DNA from: Candidatus Uhrbacteria bacterium
GTDB lineage: Bacteria; Patescibacteriota; Patescibacteriia; 2-12-FULL-60-25
NCBI GenBank assembly: GCA_903828685.1
Contig: CAIKNB010000171.1
Location: forward strand, 1 to 6,038
Reading direction: 5' to 3'
Length of the DNA: 6,038 nucleotides
Part shown: positions 1 to 4,855 of the stretch, piece by piece
Layout: every line of letters starts with the position of its first letter
Numbering within the stretch: position 1 is the stretch's first letter
Notes under the pieces: model-generated
Databases searched by the model: none
What the model saw: only the letters and a program-made list of their open reading frames with translations
What the model was told of the DNA's origin: nothing
Translations under genes and position numbers: made by a program

Positions 1-234
1 GTGTATGATAAGGATCCGTCGCGTTTTGATGATGCTGAACCGATTGAGCATATCGCGTGGAAAGATTTCCGAAAGATCGTGGGCGACGAATGGTCGCCTG
101 GGGCTAACGCCCCGTTTGATCCCATCGCCTCCAAACTGGCGCAAAAGTGGGGGATTGCGGCGGTCATCGCCTCGGGGCACGACCTCAAGAACCTCAAAGC
201 CATCATCGACGGAAAAAATTCAGAGGCACCATGA
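1..234 (+). CDS. pyrH: UMP kinase, C-terminal part (5' truncated; 3' end apparently frameshifted)
   Basis: UMP kinase phosphorylates UMP to UDP with ATP in cytosolic pyrimidine nucleotide synthesis. Only the last 77 codons are present. The first codon, GTG, is an internal Val in the family motif VYDKDP, not a start. Seen here: VYDKDP at the left edge, then PGANAPFDPIA near residues 33-43, then a SGHDLKNLKAIIDGK segment. This order is typical of the C-terminal half of the amino-acid-kinase fold in UMP kinases, especially the archaeal/CPR-like type. The normal ending, DGK-x-F-x-GT-x-I, is missing in this frame, which ends NSEAP and stops at 232-234. Reading in the -1 frame from 219 gives FRGTMIDGE and a stop at 246-248, exactly the expected ending. 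The cause is a one-base deficit in the A run at 213-218, by real mutation, sequence error or, less likely, recoding. Identity is fairly secure; the true 3' end is uncertain. Confidence 0.85.
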   Translation: MYDKDPSRFDDAEPIEHIAWKDFRKIVGDEWSPGANAPFDPIASKLAQKWGIAAVIASGHDLKNLKAIIDGKNSEAP

Positions 235-248
235 TTGACGGGGAATGA
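213..248 (+). other. Probable frameshift site and out-of-frame 3' end of pyrH
   Basis: The run of six A at 213-218 sits in the zero frame as GGA AAA AAT, which also fits the slippery pattern A_AAA_AAT. A shift to -1 continues as TTC AGA GGC ACC ATG ATT GAC GGG GAA TGA (219-248) and encodes FRGTMIDGE. This restores the F-x-GT-x-I end of UMP kinases. A missing A (seven in the intact gene) is the simplest explanation. A hairpin lies about 37 nt downstream, further than usual for a frameshift stimulator, and I see no clear internal Shine-Dalgarno stimulator. Confidence 0.75.
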
Positions 249-255
249 AAAAAGC

Positions 256-283
256 AAACCCGACGGTGAGTACGTCGGGTTTT
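256..283. terminator. Bidirectional intrinsic terminator between pyrH and the minus-strand gene
   Basis: A perfect 10-bp stem, AAACCCGACG (256-265) with CGTCGGGTTT (273-282), closes a 7-nt loop. On the plus strand the stem ends in a short T run (280-283). On the minus strand it is followed by GCTTTTTT, a better U tract. It lies between two convergent genes and could end both transcripts. Confidence 0.85.
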
Positions 284-306
284 CAAGTCGAGATGGATTG
301 CATGCC

Positions 307-570
307 TTAATTCTCCTTGCTGGTTTTTTTGTCTTCGTCACCTGTATCGAATGACAGGTGAGTAAGTTTCTCCAGGGTGAGGTAGCCCTCGACATCATAT
401 TTCGGGTTCAAGATGGCGAGTAGCTTGCCCCTGCCTAAGAGGCGATGCAGCAATATGTAGAGGGCTAAGCCGTTGCGCATCAGCTTTTCGAGGCTTGGCG
501 CGCCGCATTCTTTAACTAGGTCTTGGAGCTTGGGAACGGCATTGTCCGGAACTTCAACTGTGATCTTCAT
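307..570 (-). CDS. Small ribbon-helix-helix-like protein, function unknown
   Basis: This 87-residue protein is not one I can name. Its start MKITVEVPD is a short beta strand with alternating hydrophobic residues. Two helices follow, about residues 10-22 and 26-45, the second being SLEKLMRNGLALYILLHRLL. That order of strand-helix-helix resembles MetJ/Arc/CopG-type DNA-binding dimers. After them comes a small strand pair (GRGKLLAIL, then YLTLEKL) and a charged, polar tail. Its start is well supported: GGAGGT lies 5 nt upstream of the ATG on the minus strand, the strongest ribosome binding site in the window. The gene converges on pyrH and is divergent from the rplJ operon, so it appears to be a single-gene unit. 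No toxin or partner gene is adjacent. If the fold is right it may be a transcription regulator, but it could also be a small protein with another role. Confidence 0.72.
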   Translation of the reverse strand: MKITVEVPDNAVPKLQDLVKECGAPSLEKLMRNGLALYILLHRLLGRGKLLAILNPKYDVEGYLTLEKLTHLSFDTGDEDKKTSKEN

Positions 571-574
571 GGTC

Positions 575-580
575 CACCTC
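575..580 (-). promoter_or_regulatory. Strong Shine-Dalgarno site of the minus-strand small gene
   Basis: Read on the minus strand, GGAGGT is followed by GGACC and then the ATG at 570-568. It fixes the start of the small gene. No other gene in the window has a comparable site. Confidence 0.8.
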
Positions 581-599
581 CGGTGAAAGAGCTGACACC

Positions 600-628
600 A
601 GCATCCAGCAGGCGCGAAGCCGTGTCAA
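600..628 (-). promoter_or_regulatory. Candidate sigma70-type promoter for the minus-strand small gene
   Basis: On the minus strand a perfect TTGACA (628-623) is followed after 17 nt by GATGCT (605-600), which matches TATAAT at three of six positions. Transcription would start about 20-25 nt before the Shine-Dalgarno site. The -35 box is good and the -10 box is poor, so this is a candidate only. Confidence 0.4.
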
Positions 629-657
629 ATAACGCAAATTTTCCGGCTTGATGACTC

Positions 658-686
658 TTGACGGACTGTCTTTGTTCGGGTAAAGT
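658..686 (+). promoter_or_regulatory. Candidate promoter of the rplJ-rplL operon
   Basis: TTGACG (658-663, five of six consensus bases), a 17-nt spacer and TAAAGT (681-686, four of six) lie directly upstream of the L10 leader. The expected transcription start, near 692-695, fits an RNA that begins just before the conserved leader bases. It points away from the minus-strand small gene. A 14-bp palindrome overlaps the -10 box and start site. Confidence 0.55.
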
Positions 687-697
687 GTGCGCACACT
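684..697. repeat. Perfect 14-bp palindrome over the rplJ promoter -10/start region
   Basis: AGTGTGCGCACACT is perfectly self-complementary. It covers the last three bases of the proposed -10 box and the predicted start of transcription, which is where an operator could sit. It has no loop, so a dimeric DNA-binding protein is a more natural reader than an RNA hairpin. The divergent ribbon-helix-helix-like gene is a conceivable but unproven binder. Confidence 0.5.
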
Positions 698-699
698 CA

Positions 700-775
700 T
701 AGGTCCTGAGACAGCAGGTGTCGCGCTAAAGCGGCTTAATTACCTGCCGAGGAGCTTCCCGCCGCGTTTTTTAGC
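700..775 (+). promoter_or_regulatory. Ribosomal protein L10 leader (autoregulatory mRNA element)
   Basis: The L10 leader is a cis-acting RNA that mimics the L10 site on 23S rRNA and lets L10 (with L12) limit its own operon. The signature halves are visible: GAGACAGCAGGTG (708-720) and CTTAATTACCTGCCGAGG (735-752), the conserved pair known from bacterial rplJ leaders. CAGGT (715-719) pairs with ACCTG (742-746), enclosing a small CGC/GCG hairpin (724-733). The element lies between a candidate promoter and rplJ, as expected. A second possible pairing, GCTAAAGCGGC (725-735) with GCCGC (761-765) and TTTAGC (770-775), crosses the first and might be an alternative fold or a pseudoknot. The exact 5' and 3' limits are estimates. 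Confidence 0.88.
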
Positions 776-787
776 CGGTTGGAGATG

Positions 788-820
788 CGCCCCCACAGGA
801 AGCCTGGGGGTGTTTTATTT
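788..820 (+). terminator. Attenuator-like hairpin between the L10 leader and rplJ
   Basis: GCGCCCCCA (787-795) pairs with TGGGGGTG (805-812), giving about 8 bp including one G-U pair, around the loop CAGGAAGCC. TTTTATTT (813-820) follows directly. This has the form of an intrinsic terminator placed 35 nt before the rplJ start, as in L10 leaders that act by transcription attenuation. GCTTCC (754-759), just after the conserved CCGAGG, is complementary to GGAAGC (798-803) in the loop and could compete with or modify the hairpin. Confidence 0.72.
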
Positions 821-854
821 CCCAAAGGTCGAAAGAATAATTTGCCAAATCTAT

Positions 855-1517
855 ATGTCAAAAAGCAGACAGCAGAAAGAAGTCACCAAGCAGCAGCTGG
901 TCAAGGAATTCCAGGGAGCCAAGTCCGTGGTCTTCGCTGATTACCAGGGCCTCAAGGTGGCGCAAGCTGACGTGTTGCGCAAAAAGGCGCGCGCTTCAGG
1001 CGTGGACTACATCGTGGCCAAGAAATCGCTCCTGACCCTGGCGGCCAAGGAAGCAGGCTACGATCTGAATGCCAAACAATTCCCGGGCATGCTCGGTGCG
1101 GCGTTCGGCAAAGAGGACGAGGTGGCGCCGGCCAAAGTTTTGGGCGACGCAGCCAAAGACACCAGCATTAAGCTGGTGGGCGGCATCTTCGATCGCCAGA
1201 TCGTCGACGCAGCCAAAGTCATCATGCTTTCCAAGTTGCCTTCCAAGCAAGAGCTCCTGGGTCAGGTCGTGGGCACCATGTATGCGCCGGTCTCGGCGTT
1301 CGTGCGCGCTCTGAACGCCATCCGGGAATCATTGGACAAGGGCGTGCCGGCAGCGGCAGCCCCGGTCGAAGAAAAACCCGAAGCTCCAGTCGAGGCAGCG
1401 CCCGTTGCACCGGCTGAAACTCCGGCAGCCCCGGTCGAAACACCGGCGGCAGCACCAGAAGCACCGGTTGAGACGTCAGACGTCCTTGCGACGCCGGACG
1501 CCCCGGCCGCAGCGTAA
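855..1517 (+). CDS. rplJ: Large ribosomal subunit protein uL10 (L10) with long Ala/Pro/Glu tail
   Basis: L10 anchors the L7/L12 dimers to 23S rRNA at the stalk base and so helps recruit translation GTPases. The 220-residue product starts MSKSRQQKEV and shows the L10 core: GAKSVVFADYQGL (21-33), VDYIVAKKSLL (50-60), FPGMLGAAFGKED (76-88) and KLVGGIFD (106-113). The C-terminal helix that binds L12 covers about residues 130-163 (KQELLGQVVG, then SAFVRALNAI). Most L10 proteins end near there. Here a low-complexity tail of about 57 residues (164-220), rich in A, P, E and V, follows. The ATG at 855 was chosen because the family sequence begins there; an upstream in-frame GTG at 687 would translate the L10 leader and is unlikely. 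No clear Shine-Dalgarno site precedes the ATG. The gene is followed after 27 nt by rplL. Confidence 0.96.
   Translation: MSKSRQQKEVTKQQLVKEFQGAKSVVFADYQGLKVAQADVLRKKARASGVDYIVAKKSLLTLAAKEAGYDLNAKQFPGMLGAAFGKEDEVAPAKVLGDAAKDTSIKLVGGIFDRQIVDAAKVIMLSKLPSKQELLGQVVGTMYAPVSAFVRALNAIRESLDKGVPAAAAPVEEKPEAPVEAAPVAPAETPAAPVETPAAAPEAPVETSDVLATPDAPAAA
1349..1514 (+). repeat. Low-complexity Ala/Pro/Val/Glu-coding tail of rplJ
   Basis: This stretch encodes repeated units of the type APVE and ETPAAP. At DNA level the 16-mer GGCAGCCCCGGTCGAA occurs at both 1355-1370 and 1424-1439, with weaker variants between and after. The pattern suggests growth by slippage or unequal recombination. The protein segment should be disordered. 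Confidence 0.75.
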
Positions 1518-1544
1518 TAGTCATTAATCACCCAACACATCCCT

Positions 1545-1943
1545 ATGTCAGACGAAAAGAAGAACGTCGAGGTGCCTGAGAAGTTCAAGGCTCTCGTCGA
1601 AACCATCGAAAAGTTGTCGGTCCTGGATCTGGCCGAATTGGTCAAGGTCCTGGAAGACAAGTTCGGCGTATCAGCCGCCGCTCCGGTCATGATGGCCGTA
1701 GCCGGCGCCGGTGCAGCCGCAGCTGAAGAGAAGACCTCATTCAATGTCGAACTCACCGAAGCCGGTTCCAACAAGATCGGCGTGATCAAGGTGGTGCGCG
1801 AAGTCACGGGACTGGGCCTCAAAGAAGCCAAGGACCTGGTGGATGGCGCGCCCAAGATGGTCAAGGAAGGTGCGGACAAAACCACGGCCGAAGATATCAA
1901 GAAGAAGATCGAGGAAGCCGGCGGCAAAGCAGTGCTCAAATAA
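1545..1943 (+). CDS. rplL: Large ribosomal subunit protein bL12 (L7/L12)
   Basis: L7/L12 forms the flexible ribosomal stalk and binds EF-Tu, EF-G, IF2 and release factors. The 132-residue product has the three usual parts. The N-terminal dimerisation and L10-binding region is about 12-46 ([21 protein letters not shown]). The flexible Ala-rich hinge is about 43-62. The globular C-terminal domain is about 63-132, with [20 protein letters not shown] and the highly conserved [15 protein letters not shown] helix-turn that contacts GTPases. It is a little longer than the 120-residue E. coli protein because of extra residues at both the N-terminus and the hinge. The start at 1545 matches the family. 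No Shine-Dalgarno sequence is seen in the 27 nt after rplJ, so translation may be coupled or use another signal. A strong terminator follows 14 nt after the stop. Confidence 0.98.
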   Translation: MSDEKKNVEVPEKFKALVETIEKLSVLDLAELVKVLEDKFGVSAAAPVMMAVAGAGAAAAEEKTSFNVELTEAGSNKIGVIKVVREVTGLGLKEAKDLVDGAPKMVKEGADKTTAEDIKKKIEEAGGKAVLK

Positions 1944-1956
1944 TCTTTCCGAAACC

Positions 1957-1989
1957 AAAAACGCTCCGGTGTCATGCCGGAGCGTTTTG
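1957..1989. terminator. Bidirectional intrinsic terminator after rplL
   Basis: AAAACGCTCCGG (1958-1969) pairs perfectly over 12 bp with CCGGAGCGTTTT (1977-1988), with a 7-nt loop TGTCATG. T runs border the stem on either strand (TTTT at 1985-1988; TTTTT on the minus strand at 1961-1957). It sits between the convergent rplL and the large minus-strand gene and can serve both. Confidence 0.9.
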
Positions 1990-2002
1990 CGTATCAAAGA
2001 TT

Positions 2003-4123
2003 TTACGGCAGCGGGACCAGGATCAGCCGATTGTCGTCGATGAGCGCGATGCGTTTGGCGGTTTCGTCCACGTAGACGTTGCGCAGCGCGCGGAATTGCG
2101 TCGAAGTTATCTGCGCCTTGAGCGTGCCGTTCTTGTCGAACACCAAGACGCGCTTTTCGGCCGGATCGGTGATGACCAGCAGCGTGGAGTCCGTGGAAGT
2201 CCAGAGCGACGAAGCGGCGCGCAACGGGGGATCGATGGTGGGCAAGCTGAAGCCGACTTGGCCGCCGGAGAGGAATTGCAGGAGCGTGCCGTCGCTCTTG
2301 AGGATGTAGACGTTGCTGTCGATGGCCAGGGAGACCGCATCGCTGATAGTGACATCTGTGGCTTTGATGTATGCCGTCTCCGAGCCGTATCCGCCGCCGG
2401 ACGAGACCGAACGCCAAACCTGGTTGCCCGGAGGATCCAGGCGATAGAGCTTGGAGGTATAGAGCACGGCGTCAATCGTGGAAGATGTCTTGGCATGCGA
2501 CCAGGGCAGCGGCTTGAGCAAGTCGGTGCTCTTGTTCAAAGCCAGGAGCTTGCCATCGGCTGTGGCAAAGAGGATCGAGTCCTTGCCCTCGGTGGCCGAG
2601 ACCACGGGCGCGCCGCCGTCTGGCAATTTGATGTGCTTGGTCTCTTTGGTGGTGATGGATATCTTCACGATTTCGCGCGCTGACTGGTCGGCGACGTAGG
2701 CGTTGTCGCCCGTAAGCAACGCTGCCGAAAGGCTGCCCGAAGCCACGGAAGCCGGCAAGCCGTAGAGTTCGGTCACGTTATCCGTCTTGACTACCTTCTT
2801 GAGGCGCTCGCGCAGCGTGTTGAGATCGGTTTCGATTTTTTGAAGGCGGGCTTGGCGTTCCGCGACTTTGGTCTGCAGGCTTTGGATGATTTTTTCCGAA
2901 CCGTCTATTTCCGAACGCGCACGCAGCTCGTTGCCGTAGACCAGATCGGATTCGGCGCGGTTGCGCTGGTCCATGGCGCTGTCGTACGTGGCGTTCCAGG
3001 CTGCGGTTTCGGCTGCGACTTTGCGCGCATGGCTCCACCAGGCTAGGCCCACGATGATACAGACCAGGGCGATGGCCGCGCCCCAGATGATGGTTTTATG
3101 TTTTTTGGTGAGCATGCTGCGGTAACCGGCGTTGAGTCCGCGCAAGCTAGCTAACGCAACCGGGTCTTTGACCCGGCCTTTGCGGCTAAGCAGACCCATG
3201 ATCCAGCGCCGCGTGACGCCCAAAAGACCGACGGCTTTGCCGAGCAGCGACTTGAAGCCTGAAGACACGTCGGACAGCCGCTTAATGGAGGAGCCGGCGG
3301 GCGCCAGGCGCTGTTCCGCTTCTTGAGCCGCGTTTTGCAGTTTTTGTACCGAAGCCGTGGGAACATCTTGGACCACTTCCGGCGTTGCGGGCTTGAAAGG
3401 CAGTTGCGCCGTGGTCGGTTTGGTCTCAAAACTCGAAACTATGACAGCTACGAAATCGTCCGGGATGCTGCGCCGCTCCAGATCCTGTTTGATTTCCATG
3501 GCCGCAGTCACCGGGGGCAGGGTAGCCAAGCGGTCTGCGAGCTTGAGGTCGCTGCGCAGGCGTTCGAAGTTGTTGGTGCCGACTATCAATACGTCGCCGA
3601 TGCCGATGTCGCCGCAGATGATGGAGGCGAAGGGTTTGGTTGATTCGACTTGCGCCGGCTGCTCCAGCGAGCCGAGTAAATCGAAATTCCGGAAAGTGCC
3701 GTCGGGTTGTTTTTGCAAAAAGACGTTCATGAGGCGGCCCGTGCCCGTAAAGCACAGGTGCCCCTCGGAGAGTTCCATGACGAAAATGTTGATCCGGCTC
3801 CACTGGAAAGGCGTGGCCTCCTCGCGCATGAAATCGGCGATGGCCTCGTTAAGGCGCTGCACCAGTTTTTCGAAACGCCCCAGCGGATCCTGCTCGACTT
3901 GCGAGACCAGGAAGCGCATTTGTTCGACCGTGGCATTGATCACATCCAGGAGACGCTCATAGGCATAGAGCGTGGAGTGGATGTCGGCCACTACGAGGAG
4001 CGTGGGACCCTGGCGCGGGCGTCCCGGGTTCTCGAAGCGGAACACGCCGACGATAGCTTCGTCGCTGACGCTTTTGGCCACTTCGATCTCCGCAATGCGG
4101 AAATGTTGCAATTCTTCGGACAT
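2003..4123 (-). CDS. Multidomain membrane protein: PP2C-like domain, one TM helix, coiled coil, beta-propeller-like C-terminus
   Basis: I do not recognise a named gene. The 706 residues divide clearly. Residues 1-232 resemble a PPM/PP2C phosphatase fold: TLLVVADIHS (41-50) fits the first metal-Asp strand, CFTGTGR (124-130) the usual GDSR region, GDVLIVGTNNF (176-186) the GD-x-L motif, and PDDFVAVIV (221-229) the final D-N-x-T/A strand. Several metal or phosphate residues look changed (no GDSR Asp, no DG after Asp47), so activity is doubtful. Residues 233-340 are a Pro/Ala/Gln-rich then basic linker. Residues 344-363 form one transmembrane helix. Residues 368-445 are charged and heptad-like, probably a coiled coil. 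Residues 455-706 carry repeated strands with D-G turns (ATADGKLLALN, ILKSDGTLLQFL, VFDKNGTLKAQI), like a beta propeller. The phosphatase-like part is probably cytosolic and the propeller extracytoplasmic. No Shine-Dalgarno site precedes the ATG. A role in signalling or sensing is inference only. Confidence 0.9.
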   Translation of the reverse strand: MSEELQHFRIAEIEVAKSVSDEAIVGVFRFENPGRPRQGPTLLVVADIHSTLYAYERLLDVINATVEQMRFLVSQVEQDPLGRFEKLVQRLNEAIADFMREEATPFQWSRINIFVMELSEGHLCFTGTGRLMNVFLQKQPDGTFRNFDLLGSLEQPAQVESTKPFASIICGDIGIGDVLIVGTNNFERLRSDLKLADRLATLPPVTAAMEIKQDLERRSIPDDFVAVIVSSFETKPTTAQLPFKPATPEVVQDVPTASVQKLQNAAQEAEQRLAPAGSSIKRLSDVSSGFKSLLGKAVGLLGVTRRWIMGLLSRKGRVKDPVALASLRGLNAGYRSMLTKKHKTIIWGAAIALVCIIVGLAWWSHARKVAAETAAWNATYDSAMDQRNRAESDLVYGNELRARSEIDGSEKIIQSLQTKVAERQARLQKIETDLNTLRERLKKVVKTDNVTELYGLPASVASGSLSAALLTGDNAYVADQSAREIVKISITTKETKHIKLPDGGAPVVSATEGKDSILFATADGKLLALNKSTDLLKPLPWSHAKTSSTIDAVLYTSKLYRLDPPGNQVWRSVSSGGGYGSETAYIKATDVTISDAVSLAIDSNVYILKSDGTLLQFLSGGQVGFSLPTIDPPLRAASSLWTSTDSTLLVITDPAEKRVLVFDKNGTLKAQITSTQFRALRNVYVDETAKRIALIDDNRLILVPLP

Positions 4124-4145
4124 TTTGGGGATTGATCTTAGGCGG

Positions 4146-4175
4146 AGTATACTAAAAACGTTATTGACTCGTCTA
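4146..4175 (-). promoter_or_regulatory. Candidate promoter of the large minus-strand gene
   Basis: On the minus strand TAGACG (4175-4170) is followed after 18 nt by TATACT (4151-4146, five of six consensus bases). Transcription would begin near 4139, giving a leader of only about 15 nt before the ATG at 4123. That short leader fits the lack of a Shine-Dalgarno site. Confidence 0.5.
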
Positions 4176-4250
4176 TCCTAGACTCTGCGGGGGCAAAGCG
4201 CACCCCTCTTGTCAAGAGCTGAATATGCAGGCAGGATAGTGAAAGAACCT

Positions 4251-4853
4251 ATGCTTGAACACTTATTTGGCTCACGTACCAGGCTGAAGCTGCTCATGCT
4301 CTTCCTGCAAAACCCCGAAGATGTGTTCTATGTGCGCGAACTCACGCGGCGCATCGATACGCAGATCAACGCAGTACGGCGGGAGTTGCAGAATCTGGTG
4401 ACCATCGGCCTGCTCATCGAGGGCTCGGCTAAAGAGGAAGACGCTGATCACAAGCGCCCGGGCTTGAAACGCAAGTATTATAAGGCTAATCAAGAGTTCC
4501 CTTTGATACAGGAGATCCGCGCTTTGCTGGTCAAAGCCTACACGCTCATGGAATGGAAGTTGGATGAGCAAATCTGCAAGCTCGGCAGCATCCGCTATCT
4601 CGCGTTCCTTGGGATATTCATTGGGCAGCGCAATCAGCCCGTTGATGTGTTCATTGTGGGCGACGTCAATCGCGCCGGACTCAAGACCCTGATGCAGACC
4701 GCGGAAAAGCGTCTGGGCACAGAAATCAACTATACGCTCATGACGCCGCAGGAATATTCTTACCGGCGCGAGATTGCTGACCGCTTTTTGGAGAGCATCA
4801 TGAAGGCGCCCAAGAGCATCATGGTCAGCAAGTTGGAAGAAAAACGCACATAG
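4251..4853 (+). CDS. Winged-helix regulator with nucleotidyltransferase-like C-terminal domain
   Basis: The predicted product has 200 residues from ATG 4251. Residues 1-85 form a winged helix-turn-helix: MLEHLFGSRTRLKLLMLFLQ, then FYVRELTRRI, the likely recognition helix QINAVRRELQNL (38-49), and a wing ending KRKYYKAN (74-80). Residues 86-110 are helical. Residues 111-200 look like a minimal nucleotidyltransferase fold: IRYLAFLGIFIG (114-125), PVDVFIVGDVN (130-140), EINYTLMTPQEYSYRR (158-173). The catalytic GSxARG...DxD pattern is not intact; one Asp (132) of a DxD remains, so transfer activity is doubtful. Similar proteins are frequent in Patescibacteria. In-frame GTG 4239 and TTG 4209 are alternative starts; 4251 was preferred because the family sequence begins at the LFGS-R helix. 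Only a weak GAAAG lies upstream. It heads a compact gene set and may regulate it or itself, which is inference. Confidence 0.85.
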   Translation: MLEHLFGSRTRLKLLMLFLQNPEDVFYVRELTRRIDTQINAVRRELQNLVTIGLLIEGSAKEEDADHKRPGLKRKYYKANQEFPLIQEIRALLVKAYTLMEWKLDEQICKLGSIRYLAFLGIFIGQRNQPVDVFIVGDVNRAGLKTLMQTAEKRLGTEINYTLMTPQEYSYRREIADRFLESIMKAPKSIMVSKLEEKRT

Positions 4854-4855
4854 CA

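Noticed and set aside
687..854. In-frame upstream extension of rplJ from a GTG at 687
   Set aside because: It would translate straight through the L10 leader and attenuator hairpin. The encoded residues have no L10 similarity, while ATG 855 begins the family sequence.
1262..1975. Open frame of 237 codons on the minus strand opposite rplJ-rplL
   Set aside because: It lies antisense to two certain ribosomal genes. Its Ser/Thr/Ala-rich composition is what the reverse of the Ala/Pro-rich coding sequence gives.
1737..2417. Open frame on the minus strand spanning the 3' half of rplL, the terminator and the end of the large gene
   Set aside because: It crosses a strong terminator and overlaps two better genes. 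The Arg/His-rich translation has no recognisable motif.
2096..2683. Open frame on the plus strand opposite the propeller region
   Set aside because: It is a shadow of the long minus-strand gene, whose domains are coherent over its full length.
4164..4192. TTGACT as a plus-strand -35 box for the regulator gene
   Set aside because: At 16-18 nt downstream there is only GC-rich sequence without a -10-like hexamer. TATCCT and TAGACT lie too close. I could not place a convincing promoter for the 4251 gene.
4187..4207. GGGGGC...ACCCC short inverted repeat upstream of the regulator gene
   Set aside because: Only about four uninterrupted pairs, no U tract and no conserved motif, so it is not supported as a terminator or riboswitch.
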